DNA of 64,000 bases from Forficula auricularia (lineage: Eukaryota > Arthropoda > Insecta > Dermaptera > Forficulidae): positions 7,186,191-7,250,190 of the forward strand of contig JALMQS010000030.1 of assembly GCA_024734495.1 (NCBI GenBank). Direction: 5' to 3'. Under the pieces are notes generated by a model. It was not told where the DNA came from, searched no databases, and worked only from the letters and a program-made list of their open reading frames with translations. Below are positions 22,016 through 32,879 of this stretch, piece by piece (positions within the stretch are counted from its first letter, which is position 1; every line of letters begins with the position of its first letter). Both the position numbers and the translations under genes were made by a program.

Positions 22016-22850
22016 ATAAATTTTTGGCAACATTTACTGGATAAGTGAGTTTATTTGAATAAAAACGTAAATTAATTGCCTCTTGAGATAAATCTATTTT
22101 TGCTTTTAATTATTTTATTACTGAGCTATTGACATATTATTACAACAGTACCAAATTCAGTTGTCTTTTTTGCGAATTGACTACCAATGCCTAAAGGGAA
22201 AACTTGAAGGCCCCCAGAGGTGCGCATAGGAACAGTTGTCCTTAAAAAGTTTAGAACATTACCACAATAAGGTACATTACAGAATGTGGTTAACAAAAGA
22301 TACCATAATTCACCAAAGGAAATTTATCCTTAAAATTGTCTATTTTAATTAAAATTATTATTTTTTTCTTGTGGGTTTTCGAATATTATTTTATTTAATC
22401 AAATTGAATTCATTCAACAATTCACTTCACCCTTTGAACATTTTTGTTCTGATCATGGTGGCGTTTTCATCCCCGGTACGTCGAAAATATCGTCATTTTT
22501 TTTTTTGAATGACTTGAAAGATTTCTGTATTACATTCATTTTTCCCTTACGACCTCTATTTTTATTCATTTCAGAGGATTTCATTTTCTCCCAGGCGATT
22601 ATTTTTGATTCCTCTTCTCTGGCTCCTGATTTTTTTTTTAAATCAATTCTTTATTGTTATTAGAGGGTTCCTACATTAACATAATTTCCGGCTAAATGAA
22701 GAGCAAATAAATTTTAACTTTCTTTTTCTTATAAATCAGTGCCATCATGCAGGGTAGTTGCAACAGATATTCAATGGTCATAAAATATAACTTAATATAA
22801 TATTTTCACATTGTTATTCTACTGTACTTTTAAAAACCACTATTAGAGGG
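22016..22850. other. Intronic stretch, no gene recognised
   Basis: Nothing recognisable. Confidence 0.4.
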
Positions 22851-22856
22851 TTTTCA

Positions 22857-22920
22857 CTTCAAATTGAACATTTTACAAATCAAATAATAATAATAAAATG
22901 TTCAATTTGAAGTGAAAAAC
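22857..22920. repeat. Small hairpin, 24-bp arms
   Basis: TTTCACTTCAAATTGAACAT and its perfect reverse complement enclose about 16 nt. It may be a tiny MITE. Confidence 0.65.
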
Positions 22921-23204
22921 CTGTATATTGTTTTTATTAACTACATTCGCAGTAGATATTCTGAACGTAATCAAGATATCTACAGTACTTTTATTTTCAT
23001 AAGAAAAAAATATACTTACTTACTTACTTACTACGTAGCTCTACAACCCTGGTTGGGTCTCGACTGCCTCGGTCCGGTCTAGCGCAATATTTTCAATATA
23101 AGAAACAAATTTGGTTCGAAAAATCAAACTTGATAATGGGCTTGTATAGTTGATGAAAGCACCGGTGTATATTTATAGTTTTTTGAATCCCTGTCATGTT
23201 ACAT

Positions 23205-23745
23205 GCATCTGGATATCATTAGGATTTCTCGATTCACGGTGGTGCTGAGGACTCTTATAGGTTTTAAATGAAAAGCTTATTTTTTTAATTTTAATTGGTG
23301 GTTTTTTAATTCATCCAAATATTTCGGAAATTTCCTACAAAATATTCTTTCTTCAGTGAACCTCACCCAAAAAATCACGATGTTTGCTCCGTCTTCACAA
23401 AAATTTTGAACACAGGTCCACAGAGACATTTCATCTTGTTATTCTTAATTCTGTCCTAAAAACAATAACATTAATTTCATTTTGATGCTTTAAAAGACAA
23501 GTCAATTAGTACATTGTTAATCTTTTGAGGGCAAAATTAAGTATAACAAAATGAAATGTCTCTGTGGCCCGGTGTTCAAAATTTTTGTGAAGACTGAACA
23601 AATAGGGTGATTTTTTTGAGTTTCACTGAAGAAGGAATATTGTACTAAATTTTCGAAATATTTGGATGAATTAAAATAACCACCATTTAAAATTAAAAAA
23701 ACAACTGAAAAATAAGCTTTTCATTTAATACCTATCATTAGAATT
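23205..23745. repeat. Fold-back element, family G, complete copy
   Basis: Arms contain AAATGAAAAGCTTATTTTTT, AATTGGTGGTTTTTTAATTC, CCAAATATTTCGGAAATTTC, TTCTTTCTTCAGTGAA and GTGTTCAAAATTTTTGTGAA mirrored in both halves, with a loop near 23440-23540. Hammerhead-like cores: minus 23314-23360, plus 23622-23666. The broken relative is at 9101-10062. Confidence 0.7.
23622..23666 (+). ncRNA. Hammerhead-like motif (family G)
   Basis: TTCA (helix I), CTGAAGAA core, GGAAT ... ATTTTC region as helix II, GAAA, TA palindrome, TT, TGGA (pairs with TTCA, one G-U). Helix II is imperfect. Confidence 0.35.
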
Positions 23746-23934
23746 GATTAGAGATTGTGATATTTGCAACCCTCTCTATCTTCGCTAAAAACGTAACGTT
23801 TACCTTAAAATCCTATGACACTGCCAGTATATATTCAAATAATAATGGGAGTATATAGTTTTTGATGTAACTTTTAATATTCAATATATTATAAATAAGT
23901 TATTTTAAGTACACATATTAGTTACAACGAATAT

Positions 23935-24015
23935 CATGTTTGTTTATTTTCTATATCAATAATAATAAATACATTATTGTTGCCATGGCAACCTAATTAG
24001 AATAAATTAATTAGT
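23935..24015 (+). repeat. Dispersed repeat with perfect RFX X-box palindrome, copy 2
   Basis: CATGTTTGTTTATTTTCTAT, ATCAATAATAAT, then GTTGCCATGGCAAC at 23979-23992, a perfect 14-bp palindrome matching the RFX-factor X-box consensus, then CTAATTAGAATAAATTAA. Copy 1 at 18790 has one change in the half-site. Confidence 0.6.
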
Positions 24016-24323
24016 TTATTAAACGACATAAGTATTCTAAACAAAAATAAATAAATAAATTAAATCTATCTTCAAGATTTCCAGATCTATTGCAAATCTA
24101 AATCTAAGATTTTTGAAAGGACTAATTAGGTATGTAGATAAAATGATACAGTCATACAAAATTCTCTCCTTTACCCAGCAATTCCCAGATTCAATATTTT
24201 TTGGAATTTCAAAATAATAGAAAACACACAGAGAGCCTCAAATGATAATATTAAAATGTTTTAATTTTTGATCTCGTCTGCTTAATCATTTTTAGGTAGG
24301 ATCAATGTGGCGCTTTTTATTTT

Positions 24324-24854
24324 TAACCGACTTCAAAAAAGGAGGAGGTTCTCAATTAGACTGATTTTTTTTTGTGTGTCTATGTTACCTGATATCTTCG
24401 CCAATTGTGAACAGATTTTGATGATTTTTTTTGCATTGGGTTCAGTCTAGTTTCCGATTGGTAAAAATATAAATTTCATTGGTATTGGACCTTTTTTGTT
24501 AGGTATGTTCACGCATAACTTCTTTGTTTATGAACCGATTTTAATGATTCAATAACCATTTATTTATTTTTTTCGTATGTTCAGCGAGAACTTTTTGCCT
24601 CGTAGACCGATTTCGATGATTATTTTTTTATTGGAAAGGGCGTACCTTAGGGGTGGTACCATATTAATTTGGTCAAGTTCTGATGATATGATCAATGACG
24701 AAATAACGTAAATCTCCAATTCTTATGAGCAAATAATCAAAATTATAAAAAAATAAAATCTTTTATAAAAAAAAACGTTCATTTAAAACCCGCAAACGTT
24801 TCGAGAGAAATTCTATATTTATATTTGTTGCATTTAATTTTTTTGAAGTCGGTT
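24324..24854 (+). mobile_element. Terminal-inverted-repeat element with AACCGACTTCAAAAAA ends
   Basis: Left end AACCGACTTCAAAAAAGG; right end TTTTTTGAAGTCGGTT. The interior holds GGAGGTTCTCAATTAGACTG, GAACAGATTTTGATGATTTT and CCGATTTCGATGATTATTT, a layout seen in a widespread insect repeat. No transposase is present. Superfamily undetermined because the target duplication is obscured by AT-rich flanks. Confidence 0.6.
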
Positions 24855-26120
24855 TTATTTTTTTTTTTGTATAAATATTATTAAATATGCGTTTATGTGT
24901 GTTTCTGTGTTTAGTGTAGGGGTCAAATTTTTAAATTGATCTCTGTTAGTAGAGGGTTAAATAAAGAAAAATATATAGGTATAATTTTTTTATGCCTTTT
25001 TTTTAAAATCTTTTGACTAAATTAACCTCTCTTTTCATTTTAACCTTCACTAGCCAACCACTTGGGAATCTTTTGGTATAAAAATTTGAAGAATTTGAGA
25101 TATTTAATTTTTCATTGAAATTGGTCACGACGGGTGGGGGAGAAGCCACGATTATTCATTTTCCACCACTTTGGATTTTTATTTTCTATCTCTTTTACTC
25201 TCGCTCTTTTTTTTTGAAAACCTTCTTTTCTCTTTTTTTTGAATAAAAACAAAATTAAGGTAAATTTTATAATTATTTCAATTAATGAAATTAGAATATC
25301 CCGAGTCTCAGAATACATTATTAGCTCTCTATCTAGATAAAAAAAAATTTGAATTATTTAGTATATATAGTAGGTATAAAAAATTGGATGTAAATAAAAT
25401 TTACTTGAGTATATTGATTATTAATAGTTAAGAGATTGTAGATAATAATTAATTAATAAATTTTTAATTAATCTTTAGGTATAATCTCTATGATCTGAAA
25501 TGCAAACAAAAATTACTCATCGATTTATTTATCTTTTATTCTTTTGAATAAACAAATAAATAATTTCTAAATTGTATTCTATTGAAAGAATAATTGAATA
25601 TTCAATTTCGAAAAGGGCACATCTCGCATTTTAATATAAATATAATCTAAAAGCTTCCCTGCCCCTTCTATGCTTGAAAAGGCCCAAATCTGGTATTAAT
25701 TTTACTGCCCACAAAATGTAACTCAAAAATAAATTTTATAAATATTACACTACTCTAGAAAATAATTAGTTTTTTTTTTTTGTCATTCCTAAACATTTTC
25801 AATTTTCAGACTTTTGTGTGGCCTTTTCACTTAAACATTCATTTAAAGGCGCAATGTCAATTTTTTGTCAAAAATGTGATTATTATGCCATCTAGAAGCA
25901 TTTGAAGGAAACTATTAATCTGTAGTTTCATTTTTGGAATAAAGCCGTTATATCCAACTTAAAATGACCGGAAAAGTTTTGCTATACTGAGGCAATTTCA
26001 ATAATAAAAAATTGTTGTTTTTTAGGGTAATTCAGGTTTAAGATAGGATAATGATTACTCCAAATAGCTTCAATTTAAAGTCCAGTGTTCCATTCTCTTA
26101 TTTATTTAAACATTAATATT
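24855..26120. other. Intronic AT-rich stretch, no gene recognised
   Basis: No exon, RNA gene or defined element seen. Confidence 0.4.
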
Positions 26121-26124
26121 TGCT

Positions 26125-26275
26125 AAAATAAAAGAATTTAATTTTTAGGACAAATTCTAAGATTTTAGTAGAAATATTATTATTTCTCAGGTTCGACTCC
26201 TGAGGGGATGATAAATCGCAATATAATAATATTTCTACTAAAATCTTAAAATTTGTCCTAAAAATTCTTTAGTTT
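26125..26275. repeat. Fold-back element with a B-box-like hairpin at its centre
   Basis: Arms AAGAATTTAATTTTTAGGAC, AGATTTTAGTAGAAATATTA and mirror images enclose CTCAGGTTCGACTCCTGAG (26178-26196), which forms a tRNA T-arm-like stem-loop. Related scraps: 31760-31830 (CTCGGGTTCAACTCCCGAG) and 54045-54130. Confidence 0.6.
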
Positions 26276-26525
26276 TACATTAATATTTGCTTATTCAGGA
26301 TCTTTTGGCCCTATATTATTATACATTAAAAAATAAATAAATAAATTCAGATCTGATACAAAAACATAAAAATTATTTAGAAAACCAAAGTATAGTTAAA
26401 TTCAAATTTTTTAGCAAGTTTTCACTCAACTAAAGATTTGAATCCAAATAGACAATTTTAAATTTCACAGCAAGTCTTGTATGAAAATATTTGTGTATTT
26501 GGATGCAGTTTGTCTTGTGTATAAG

Positions 26526-26765
26526 TACGACGTTTTGATCGAATTATTCTGCGATCGTTCTCAAGTATATGAGCTCCCACTCCGATTATTTCATACTTGA
26601 CAACGATCGCAGAATATGTCGATCAAAACGTCGGCGTCGTAGTTATATTGTATTATTTGTTCGTGTTCAATAATAAATAATTATAATTAATTATGTGTGA
26701 TTTAAATAAAAATTCAAATTTTAATCAAATTAATCACAAAAATAAAAGCTTCAATAGTTTCATTA
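26526..26765. repeat. Fold-back family A, mostly right arm plus core of left arm
   Basis: Left core TACGACGTTTTGATCGAATT; right core GTCGATCAAAACGTCGG followed by TTGTTCGTGTTCAATAATAA and AATTAATTATGTGTGATTTA. Both cores share TTTTGATC in place of the usual TTTCGATC. The outer left arm is missing. Confidence 0.65.
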
Positions 26766-26911
26766 CTAATTTTAATATAACTTGAATTTTGAAATTTAAT
26801 ATATTTTGTATTAAGTTTGTTTAAGCCTCGTCAATGAAGGGAAAAGTCTTATGCCATTGCAAAATCTAGTCTGAATATATCTATTAACGAGAAAGCTGAT
26901 TCCAAAAATTG

Positions 26912-26950
26912 CCTGAAGAAGTCGAAAAATATACGATGAAACGTGTTACA
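26912..26950 (+). ncRNA. Hammerhead-like solo motif (family M)
   Basis: CTGAAGAA, GTCG ... CGAT (about 3 bp helix II), GAAACGTG. The nucleotide at the cleavage position is G, which is not permitted in active hammerheads, so this one is likely dead. Confidence 0.3.
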
Positions 26951-27212
26951 ACTTTTGGAAATTTAGCTATTAATTATTTTCTCCAGCCTAATTATTTAAC
27001 TGATTTCAATTTCATTTTTGAAGTACAAAATTTTGATAAAAAGATTTTCGATTGATAAATTGGGGGAAATAAAAAACAAGTATTTGAATATGATAGAAGC
27101 GTTTATTTGTAAAGTTGCCCGCCCAGGTGATGATCGCAGTGTCAAAACAAACACAAGTAGAAATAAGATTAGCATTAATAGTAGTATGATGAGACAGCAC
27201 TAATACTCGGCG

Positions 27213-27235
27213 TATTTTTTTTTATCTGTTTTTTA
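27213..27235 (+). promoter_or_regulatory. Splice acceptor of the zfh2 coding exon
   Basis: A long pyrimidine tract ends ATCTGTTTTTTAG at 27235. The in-frame TGA at 27274 shows that the sequence between here and the ATG at 27298 is untranslated leader, so at least one upstream 5'UTR exon is required. Confidence 0.6.
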
Positions 27236-27263
27236 GACTGGGACCAAACCTCGGCCAGGGAGC

Positions 27264-27269
27264 ATGTGA
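27264..27269 (+). promoter_or_regulatory. Start-stop uORF (ATG TGA) in the zfh2 leader
   Basis: The leader contains ATGTGATGG. The first ATG is followed at once by TGA (27264-27269), and a second ATG beginning at 27269 opens a 24-codon uORF (27269-27343, stop TAG) that overlaps the main start in another frame. Such arrangements usually lower translation of the main frame. Confidence 0.55.
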
Positions 27270-27297
27270 TGGTTGAGTCTTGGCTGGAGACCCCGCG

Positions 27298-30058
27298 ATG
27301 CCCGCGCCCTCAGTCGCCGCCCCGTGCCAGACGTCGCTCCTAGACGACGCGGGGCCCCTGGACCCGGCCTCAGGAGGCGGCGGCGGAGGAGGCGGAGCGG
27401 ACGACACCGAGTCCATTCCTACCACCAACATGAGTCCGGAACACAGTGAAAGCGTAACGAACGCTGGGGGCGGCGGCGCCGGGGGCGGCACGAGTCCGGC
27501 ACCTGGAGCTGCGGCTGCCACCGCCCGCGAGGCCATCCACTCGCCACCTCAGGGCAGCAAATATATGGATGATGAAAATCATACGACGAGTACAACCGGC
27601 GCTGGCAACACCGCCTCTTCCGATGTCGAAAGATTCGATGGAAAGATTGTGTACAACACCGATGGTTCGGCATACATCATTGAAGATAGCGAATTAAGTG
27701 AAGAAGATGCAGAGCTCCTCGCTGATGGGGTAATTGTGGACACAGCCCGTGGAACTCGAGCAGGGTCGCCGATTTCCTTCCCTCCGATCGCAAGTGCTTT
27801 CTATGTGTCGCGATCGGCGGCTGCCCTTTATGGAGCCCTATGTGCCCCACCACGGCCCGCAGCCGTTACCTCGGCCCCTATTTCCGATGTGCCTGTCATG
27901 CACTCGTATCGTGTTTACTCGGTTCGCGGACCGAATGCCGAGACGCGATCTTCTCAACCGCCCTCCAATTCAGTTCCAGTAAAGCCTATCCTTATGTGCT
28001 TCATTTGCAAGTTAAGCTTTGGCTATGCCAAGTCTTTCGTATCCCATGCCATGTCAGATCACAGCGTGACTCTTTTAGACGATGAACGTGCACTTCTTGC
28101 TAGAGATGACGCTTCCGCGATCATTCAGTGTGTAGGAAAAGATAAAGAGCCGTTGGTATCGTTCCTAGAGCCGGTTTCGGCCCCGCCAGGTCCTCCTCGA
28201 CCTCCACAACTTACTACGCCAAGAGGGGCAGACGAACGTAAAACGCAAACCCCCTCACCTGCCTCTCATAATGGAAGCCCTCGTGTTATGGACCTTACTC
28301 GGAAATCACCTGTATCGGCCGCCTCACCCGGGACATCGCCAAGTCCTGTAGGCTCGACTCTAAGTCCAACGCAACCGTTCCCACCACAACCACCGCCAAA
28401 TTTCCTTACAGGTACAACAATTGGCGTCTGTCCCGAGCACCTGGGCGGACGGCCCAGTGGTGTTGAATGTCCTAAGTGTGAGCTTATTTTGAACTCATCC
28501 CGTTTAGCTGCCGGCCCTCTCGCTGGTATGCATAGTCGCAATTCCTGTAAGACTCTTAAGTGCCCTAAATGCAATTGGCATTATAAATACCAAGAGACTC
28601 TTGAGATTCACATGAAAGAGAAACATCCCGAAACGGAAACATCGTGTATTTATTGTATCGCTGGCCAACCCCATCCTCGACTCGCTCGTGGCGAGACCTA
28701 TACTTGTGGCTATAAGCCATACCGCTGTGAAGTGTGCAATTATAGCACGACAACCAAAGGCAATCTTAGTATTCATATGCAATCAGACAAACATTTAAAT
28801 AATATGCAAGAGTTGCAAAACGGTGGAGTGCCCTCCGGTCCCGGTCAGGAACCACATACTCCCCCGCCTTCTGCTGTCAAAGCCCCAAGTGGAAGTGTAG
28901 TTACAGGAAGCAGTGCGGGCAGCCTCTCATCACCTCACCATCCTGTGACAACGTCTGCAAATAAACCGAAACCTACCTTTAGATGTGATGTATGTAATTA
29001 TGAAACAAATGTGGCTCGAAATTTAAGAATCCATATGACATCAGAAAAGCACACGCATAATATGATGGTGCTACAACAAAATGTAAAACACATGCAGACT
29101 CTTTCGGCGCTGCATCAACAACACCAACAGCAACAAGGCTGGGAGGCATTATTACACTTCCACCCAGGCCTCACCTTACCAGGAGATAAACCGCCCCCTC
29201 ATACAGAGGCTGCCCTAGCCGATATGGCTTATAACCAAGCCTTACTCATTCAGATGATGACCGGGGGTCAACTGCCCCCACATGTGCCACCTGATATGGC
29301 GCCACATGCCGACTTAGGTCTCAATCCTGAAGCAATGGAACCACCTCCAGAACCTGCAGATCCGAACCCTCATCATGTGTTCCATTGTTGTGTGTGCAAC
29401 GCCTTCTCCACAGACTCACTTGAAGCCCTCTCGCACCATCTCGCTCAAGATCGGACCAAATCTCGTGAACAAGAGATTCTAGCTCTGGTAGCTGGCCACT
29501 ATGTATGTAAATTATGCAGTTATAAAACGAATCTCAAAGCAAACTTCCAACTTCACTGCAAGACAGATAAACATTTACAACGACTCCAACATGTAAATCA
29601 TGTGAAAGAAGGGGGACCACGCAACGAATGGCGATTGAAATATGTCTCAGCTCCAGCCGGGGTTCAGGTGCGATGCCACGCGTGTGATTATTACACCAAC
29701 TCGGCCCATAAATTACAATTACATGCGGCGGGTCAGCGTCACGAGGCCTCGTGTTTACTGTTCGCGCATCTCCGGGAGGCAGAATCTCGTGTTCCGGGCT
29801 CGGCGCGTGTCTACCATTGTGCGTTATGTCAATTCGCGTGCCGAACAAAACTTCCGTTACTCCAGCACGTTCGCTCGATGAAACATCTTCAAATGGAACA
29901 ACTCCATCAGCTCCAACGGCGCAGCGAAGGCAAAGATCTACAGACCGATATCTCCGAGGTGTTTCAAGTGACACCTGCAGCTGGTTCGGCAGCAGCGGCA
30001 GCCGCTGCAGCAGTTGCGGCTGCTGAATCCAACGAACAAACACAACACCAAAATGCCG
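27298..30058 (+). CDS. zfh2: zfh2/ZFHX-type zinc-finger homeobox transcription factor, first coding exon
   Basis: Encodes 920 residues and the first base of the next codon (phase 1) of a nuclear DNA-binding factor. Seen: Gly-rich stretch (26-33); FDGKIVYNTDGSAYIIEDS with SELSEED (about 113-146), a ZFHX-family N-terminal signature; C2H2 fingers beginning near residues 234, 422, 477, 563, 697, 737, 793 and 841, several with a CxxCxY...H-x5-H pattern; CDVCNYETNVARNLRIHMTS (563-582), very close to vertebrate ZFHX3/4 and fly zfh2; Gln-rich patch (about 604-615); poly-Ala near 898-911. The homeodomains typical of the family must lie in downstream exons outside the window. ATG 27298 is the first in-frame ATG after the TGA at 27274. 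The exon is markedly more GC-rich than its surroundings. zfh2 orthology is strong; the exon ends are inferred from splice consensus. Confidence 0.9.
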
Positions 30059-30064
30059 GTGAGT
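30059..30064 (+). promoter_or_regulatory. Splice donor ending the zfh2 exon
   Basis: GCCG|GTGAGT is a perfect donor. Past it the frame runs into ATT repeats and stops, and no further zfh2 exon is recognisable up to 64000, so the following intron is at least 34 kb. Confidence 0.75.
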
Positions 30065-30483
30065 ACAATTTTTCATTTATTATTATTATTATTATTTTAT
30101 ATTTATAATACTTTTTGCTAATCCAAATGAACTTAAAAATGTTTAATTCTTCCAAATTTATTTATAAATAACCAATATATTATTAATAATATTGTAATTA
30201 TATTCCTCTCAATTTAAGACGACATTTCGGCTTTGATTCTCGAATGTCTCTCAATTTTTTCTTTATTATCAAATTCATTTAATTATTATATTTTCCGAAT
30301 AAAATTGGCAGATTTTCTTCCGCAGAGTTTATAAGAATGTGTCCTCTACTTGATATAAATAAAATGATATACCTACATATATCTATCCATATTATATAAA
30401 CTTAACAAGAAAATCTGGATACTTTATAAGAAAATTTTGAAATAAGATAAATTAAAACCTTGTATCCATAGTAAATTTGTAAC

Positions 30484-30978
30484 AGGAATAGTAGGAAATT
30501 GGAAAAAATTAAAAACACAGAGTTTCTTTTAAATGGACCAGACGTTTCGTCAATTTATTTTGACTTCCTCAGTGGCTAGAATGATAAGATCAGTAAAATT
30601 AGAAAAAACACATAAATAAATTAATTACAAATAAATTGAATATTAGATAAGGTTAGAAATACCCCATTTTATCACTCTCTGTCAAACAATTTCACTATAA
30701 GACAAAACATCATTAATCTTTTTTAAAATATTCTTGGCAATGATGTTTTATCTTATAGGTATTGAAATTGTTTTTTGACAAAGAATGGTAAAATAGGGCA
30801 TTTCTAACCTTATCTAATTTCAATTCATTTGTAATTAATTTAAATATTTATAAGTTTTTTCTAATTTTCCATTTTTATCATTCTAGCCACTGAGAAAGCC
30901 AAAATAAATTGACGAAATGTCTGGTCTATTTAATAGAAACTCTGTTTTTAATTTGATCCAATTCCCCACTATTCCTTT
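30484..30978. repeat. Fold-back element, family D, long copy (about 495 bp)
   Basis: Arms from AGGAATAGTAGGAAATTGG to its near reverse complement at 30960-30978, with TTAAAAACACAGAGTTTCTT, AAATTGACTTC-type core, ATAAGGTTAGAAATACCCC and GTCAAACAATTTCA mirrored. Hammerhead-like cores: minus 30538-30575, plus 30886-30930. The short copy at 5874-6097 is an internal deletion of this form. Confidence 0.75.
30538..30575 (-). ncRNA. Hammerhead-ribozyme-like motif (family D)
   Basis: Minus strand: CCA, CTGAGGAA, GTCAA / AATAAA / TTGAC (perfect 5-bp helix II), GAAA, CG, TC, TGG. CCA and TGG pair as the start of helix I. CUGAGGA satisfies CUGANGA. All invariant core bases are present, with one additional A before helix II. 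Confidence 0.5.
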
Positions 30979-31034
30979 TATAAACTAAAACGTCATTTAT
31001 ATTATTCAGCTCCATAATAAGTAATAATTACTAG

Positions 31035-31252
31035 TATATCAATTTTTCAGAGGAAAAGAAACAATAATAAATACTAAGAGTTATATTAAACAATCAATAG
31101 CTACGTTTCGCGCTGTTTTATTTCAGCTTCTTCAGGCTCTATAAAGAAACAAATACATTCAAATTACTCCCAACACGATATTGATCGTTTAATTAACACT
31201 TAGTATTTATTATTGTTCCTTTTCTTCTGAAAAATTGATATATTTAATAAAT
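31035..31252. repeat. Fold-back element, family I
   Basis: Arms TATATCAATTTTTCAGAGG / mirror at 31235-31252, with AAACAATAATAAATACTAAG and ATTAAACAATCAAT mirrored. Only the left arm keeps the hammerhead-like core. Confidence 0.7.
31099..31138 (-). ncRNA. Hammerhead-like motif (family I)
   Basis: Minus strand: AGC, CTGAAGAA, GCTG / AAATAAAA / CAGC, two unpaired bases, GAAA, CG, TA, GCT. AGC and GCT pair as helix I. The cleavage-site base is A, which is allowed. Confidence 0.42.
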
Positions 31253-31650
31253 TATTAAAACATTAAACATTTTTGACAAAACAGTTAATATCTCAAAAAA
31301 TATAATTTTTTCGATATTCACCGATTAGGGCTTTTTGTAGACCGAAATGCCATGATTTCGCCCAATTTTTTTAATCAAAATAGTTTCAGCCGTTTTTGAG
31401 ATATTTCGAAAAAAAGAAGGAAAAAAAACACTTTTTTCCTTGCACGATTACTTGAATTTGATTCCTCCCTCTCTTGCTTTAAAACTGAGCCAATATTCAT
31501 GAAAATAATTTGATTTGTGTAATTTCGATGAATATTATTTTTGCTATTATAAAATACTTAATTTGGTTGCCAGATGATAATAAATAGGTACCTACTACAG
31601 AAAACTTAATAGGTTCCTGGCTTTTATTTTTATTCAAATTTTGACTATAT
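31253..31650. other. Intronic AT-rich stretch, no gene recognised
   Basis: No feature recognised. Confidence 0.4.
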
Positions 31651-31655
31651 ATCTA

Positions 31656-32297
31656 TCTATACTTATTATAATCTGCTTGCGCGACTATGCCGAAATGATT
31701 TTTTTTAATTTTAAAACCTACTAATAGTTCATGACAAATAAAAATTAGTTAGTGCTCGGGTTCAACTCCCGAGGAGATGAAAACCTCTAATATACAATGT
31801 AAACATATTTTCTACTAAAATCCTAGATTTTGACCTTAAAATTCAATTATTTTTGAAATATGATATATAGGTAAAATAGTATATGGTTACTACCTATATA
31901 TACCTGGGTTGTATTTTTGAAAAAATTCCATCTGTTTCCAAAAAAATATACTTAAATCTTTGCATTAATTACTTATTTATTAAAATTTATTAAAATCAAG
32001 GCCCCAAAATTAAGAATTTTTTGTGATGCATTTTTAAGTTTACAGCGGAGTTTGATCACAAAGGGTTATTATTTTCGTGAATTTGTGTTTAAAAGGTTGG
32101 TATGAACTTTAAAAAATATTATATACCCCCCAACTAAAAATTGCAAGGTTAAATGATTATTTTTAACCCCAATAGTTCATGACAAATAAAATTTATTAAA
32201 ATTAGGAAATTTAAATTATTTATTATTTCAATATGGAGTCCAGGGGTTGTAGCCCTTTGGGTAGTAAGATACCAGCCGAAAGTGGGCTTTACAACTG
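31656..32297 (+). mobile_element. Non-autonomous Helitron with an inserted segment
   Basis: Begins after host A with TCTATACTTATTATAATCTG and ends AGCCGAAAGTGGGCT (hairpin), TTACAA, CTGG before host T. Contains two copies of the ATAGTTCATGACAAATAAA block (31725-31745 and 32172-32192), with a B-box hairpin repeat (31754-31860) and unrelated text between them, so the element appears to have been enlarged by insertion or internal duplication. Confidence 0.55.
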
Positions 32298-32875
32298 GTA
32301 TAATAATTATAAACCTTTCTTAACCATATTTTCAAAATATTTACAAATATTTTTCTCTTAATTGTTTTAATTATTTATTCTTGATGTATGACTGTATATA
32401 AAATTGTATCAAATAGGGGCCACTCTCTTTGATCTATTCTCCTAAAATATTCTCTGGGTTTGACGAAAGACAGACAGACAGATGCTTGGTTGATCGTTGT
32501 TTTTGTGCTGGTTAGATAAGAAATCTAAATACGTAGATTTATATAGAATGAGGCGCATTGGAGTCTCTTCCGATTTGATTGAATAGGTTGCTGTTCAGCT
32601 TATCAGAGAAAATTGTAGGGCTTATTTACATTTGCACTCGACCAACATACTTTCAGTGAACAAATATATCCAATATCAAGGTCAATAAGTTTTCCATAAC
32701 ACCTCTCTTGTTATCTATCTCGTCAGAATTCATCTTAAAAAAAAAAGTTTCTTTAATTTTTATATATTTACTTAATTTTTATAGTTATAGAAGAAAAAAA
32801 ATAATAATCAAATGAATAAATTCAAATAAAACCGCACAGTGTTTGTTTAATTATATATTTTTTTAATTAATTAAA
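32298..32875. other. Intronic stretch, no gene recognised
   Basis: A GACAGACAGACAGA microsatellite at 32468-32482 is the only feature. Confidence 0.4.
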
Positions 32876-32879
32876 ATTT

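Noticed and set aside
23020..23085. TTACTTACTTACTTAC run with GGTTGGGTCTCGACTGCCTC as a tRNA gene or SINE
   Set aside because: No A box, B box or fold could be established; left unassigned.
27280..27297. TTG at 27280 as start of the zfh2 frame
   Set aside because: Non-AUG initiation is not supported; ATG at 27298 is the first in-frame AUG after the stop at 27274.
30059..30108. Apparent C-terminus FIIIIIIILYL of the zfh2 frame
   Set aside because: It lies beyond a consensus donor and encodes an ATT microsatellite, so it is intron read-through.
27222..30155. Open frames of 60-180 codons antisense to or out of frame with the zfh2 exon
   Set aside because: Low-complexity shadows of a GC-rich coding exon; zinc-finger periodicity is present only in the sense frame.
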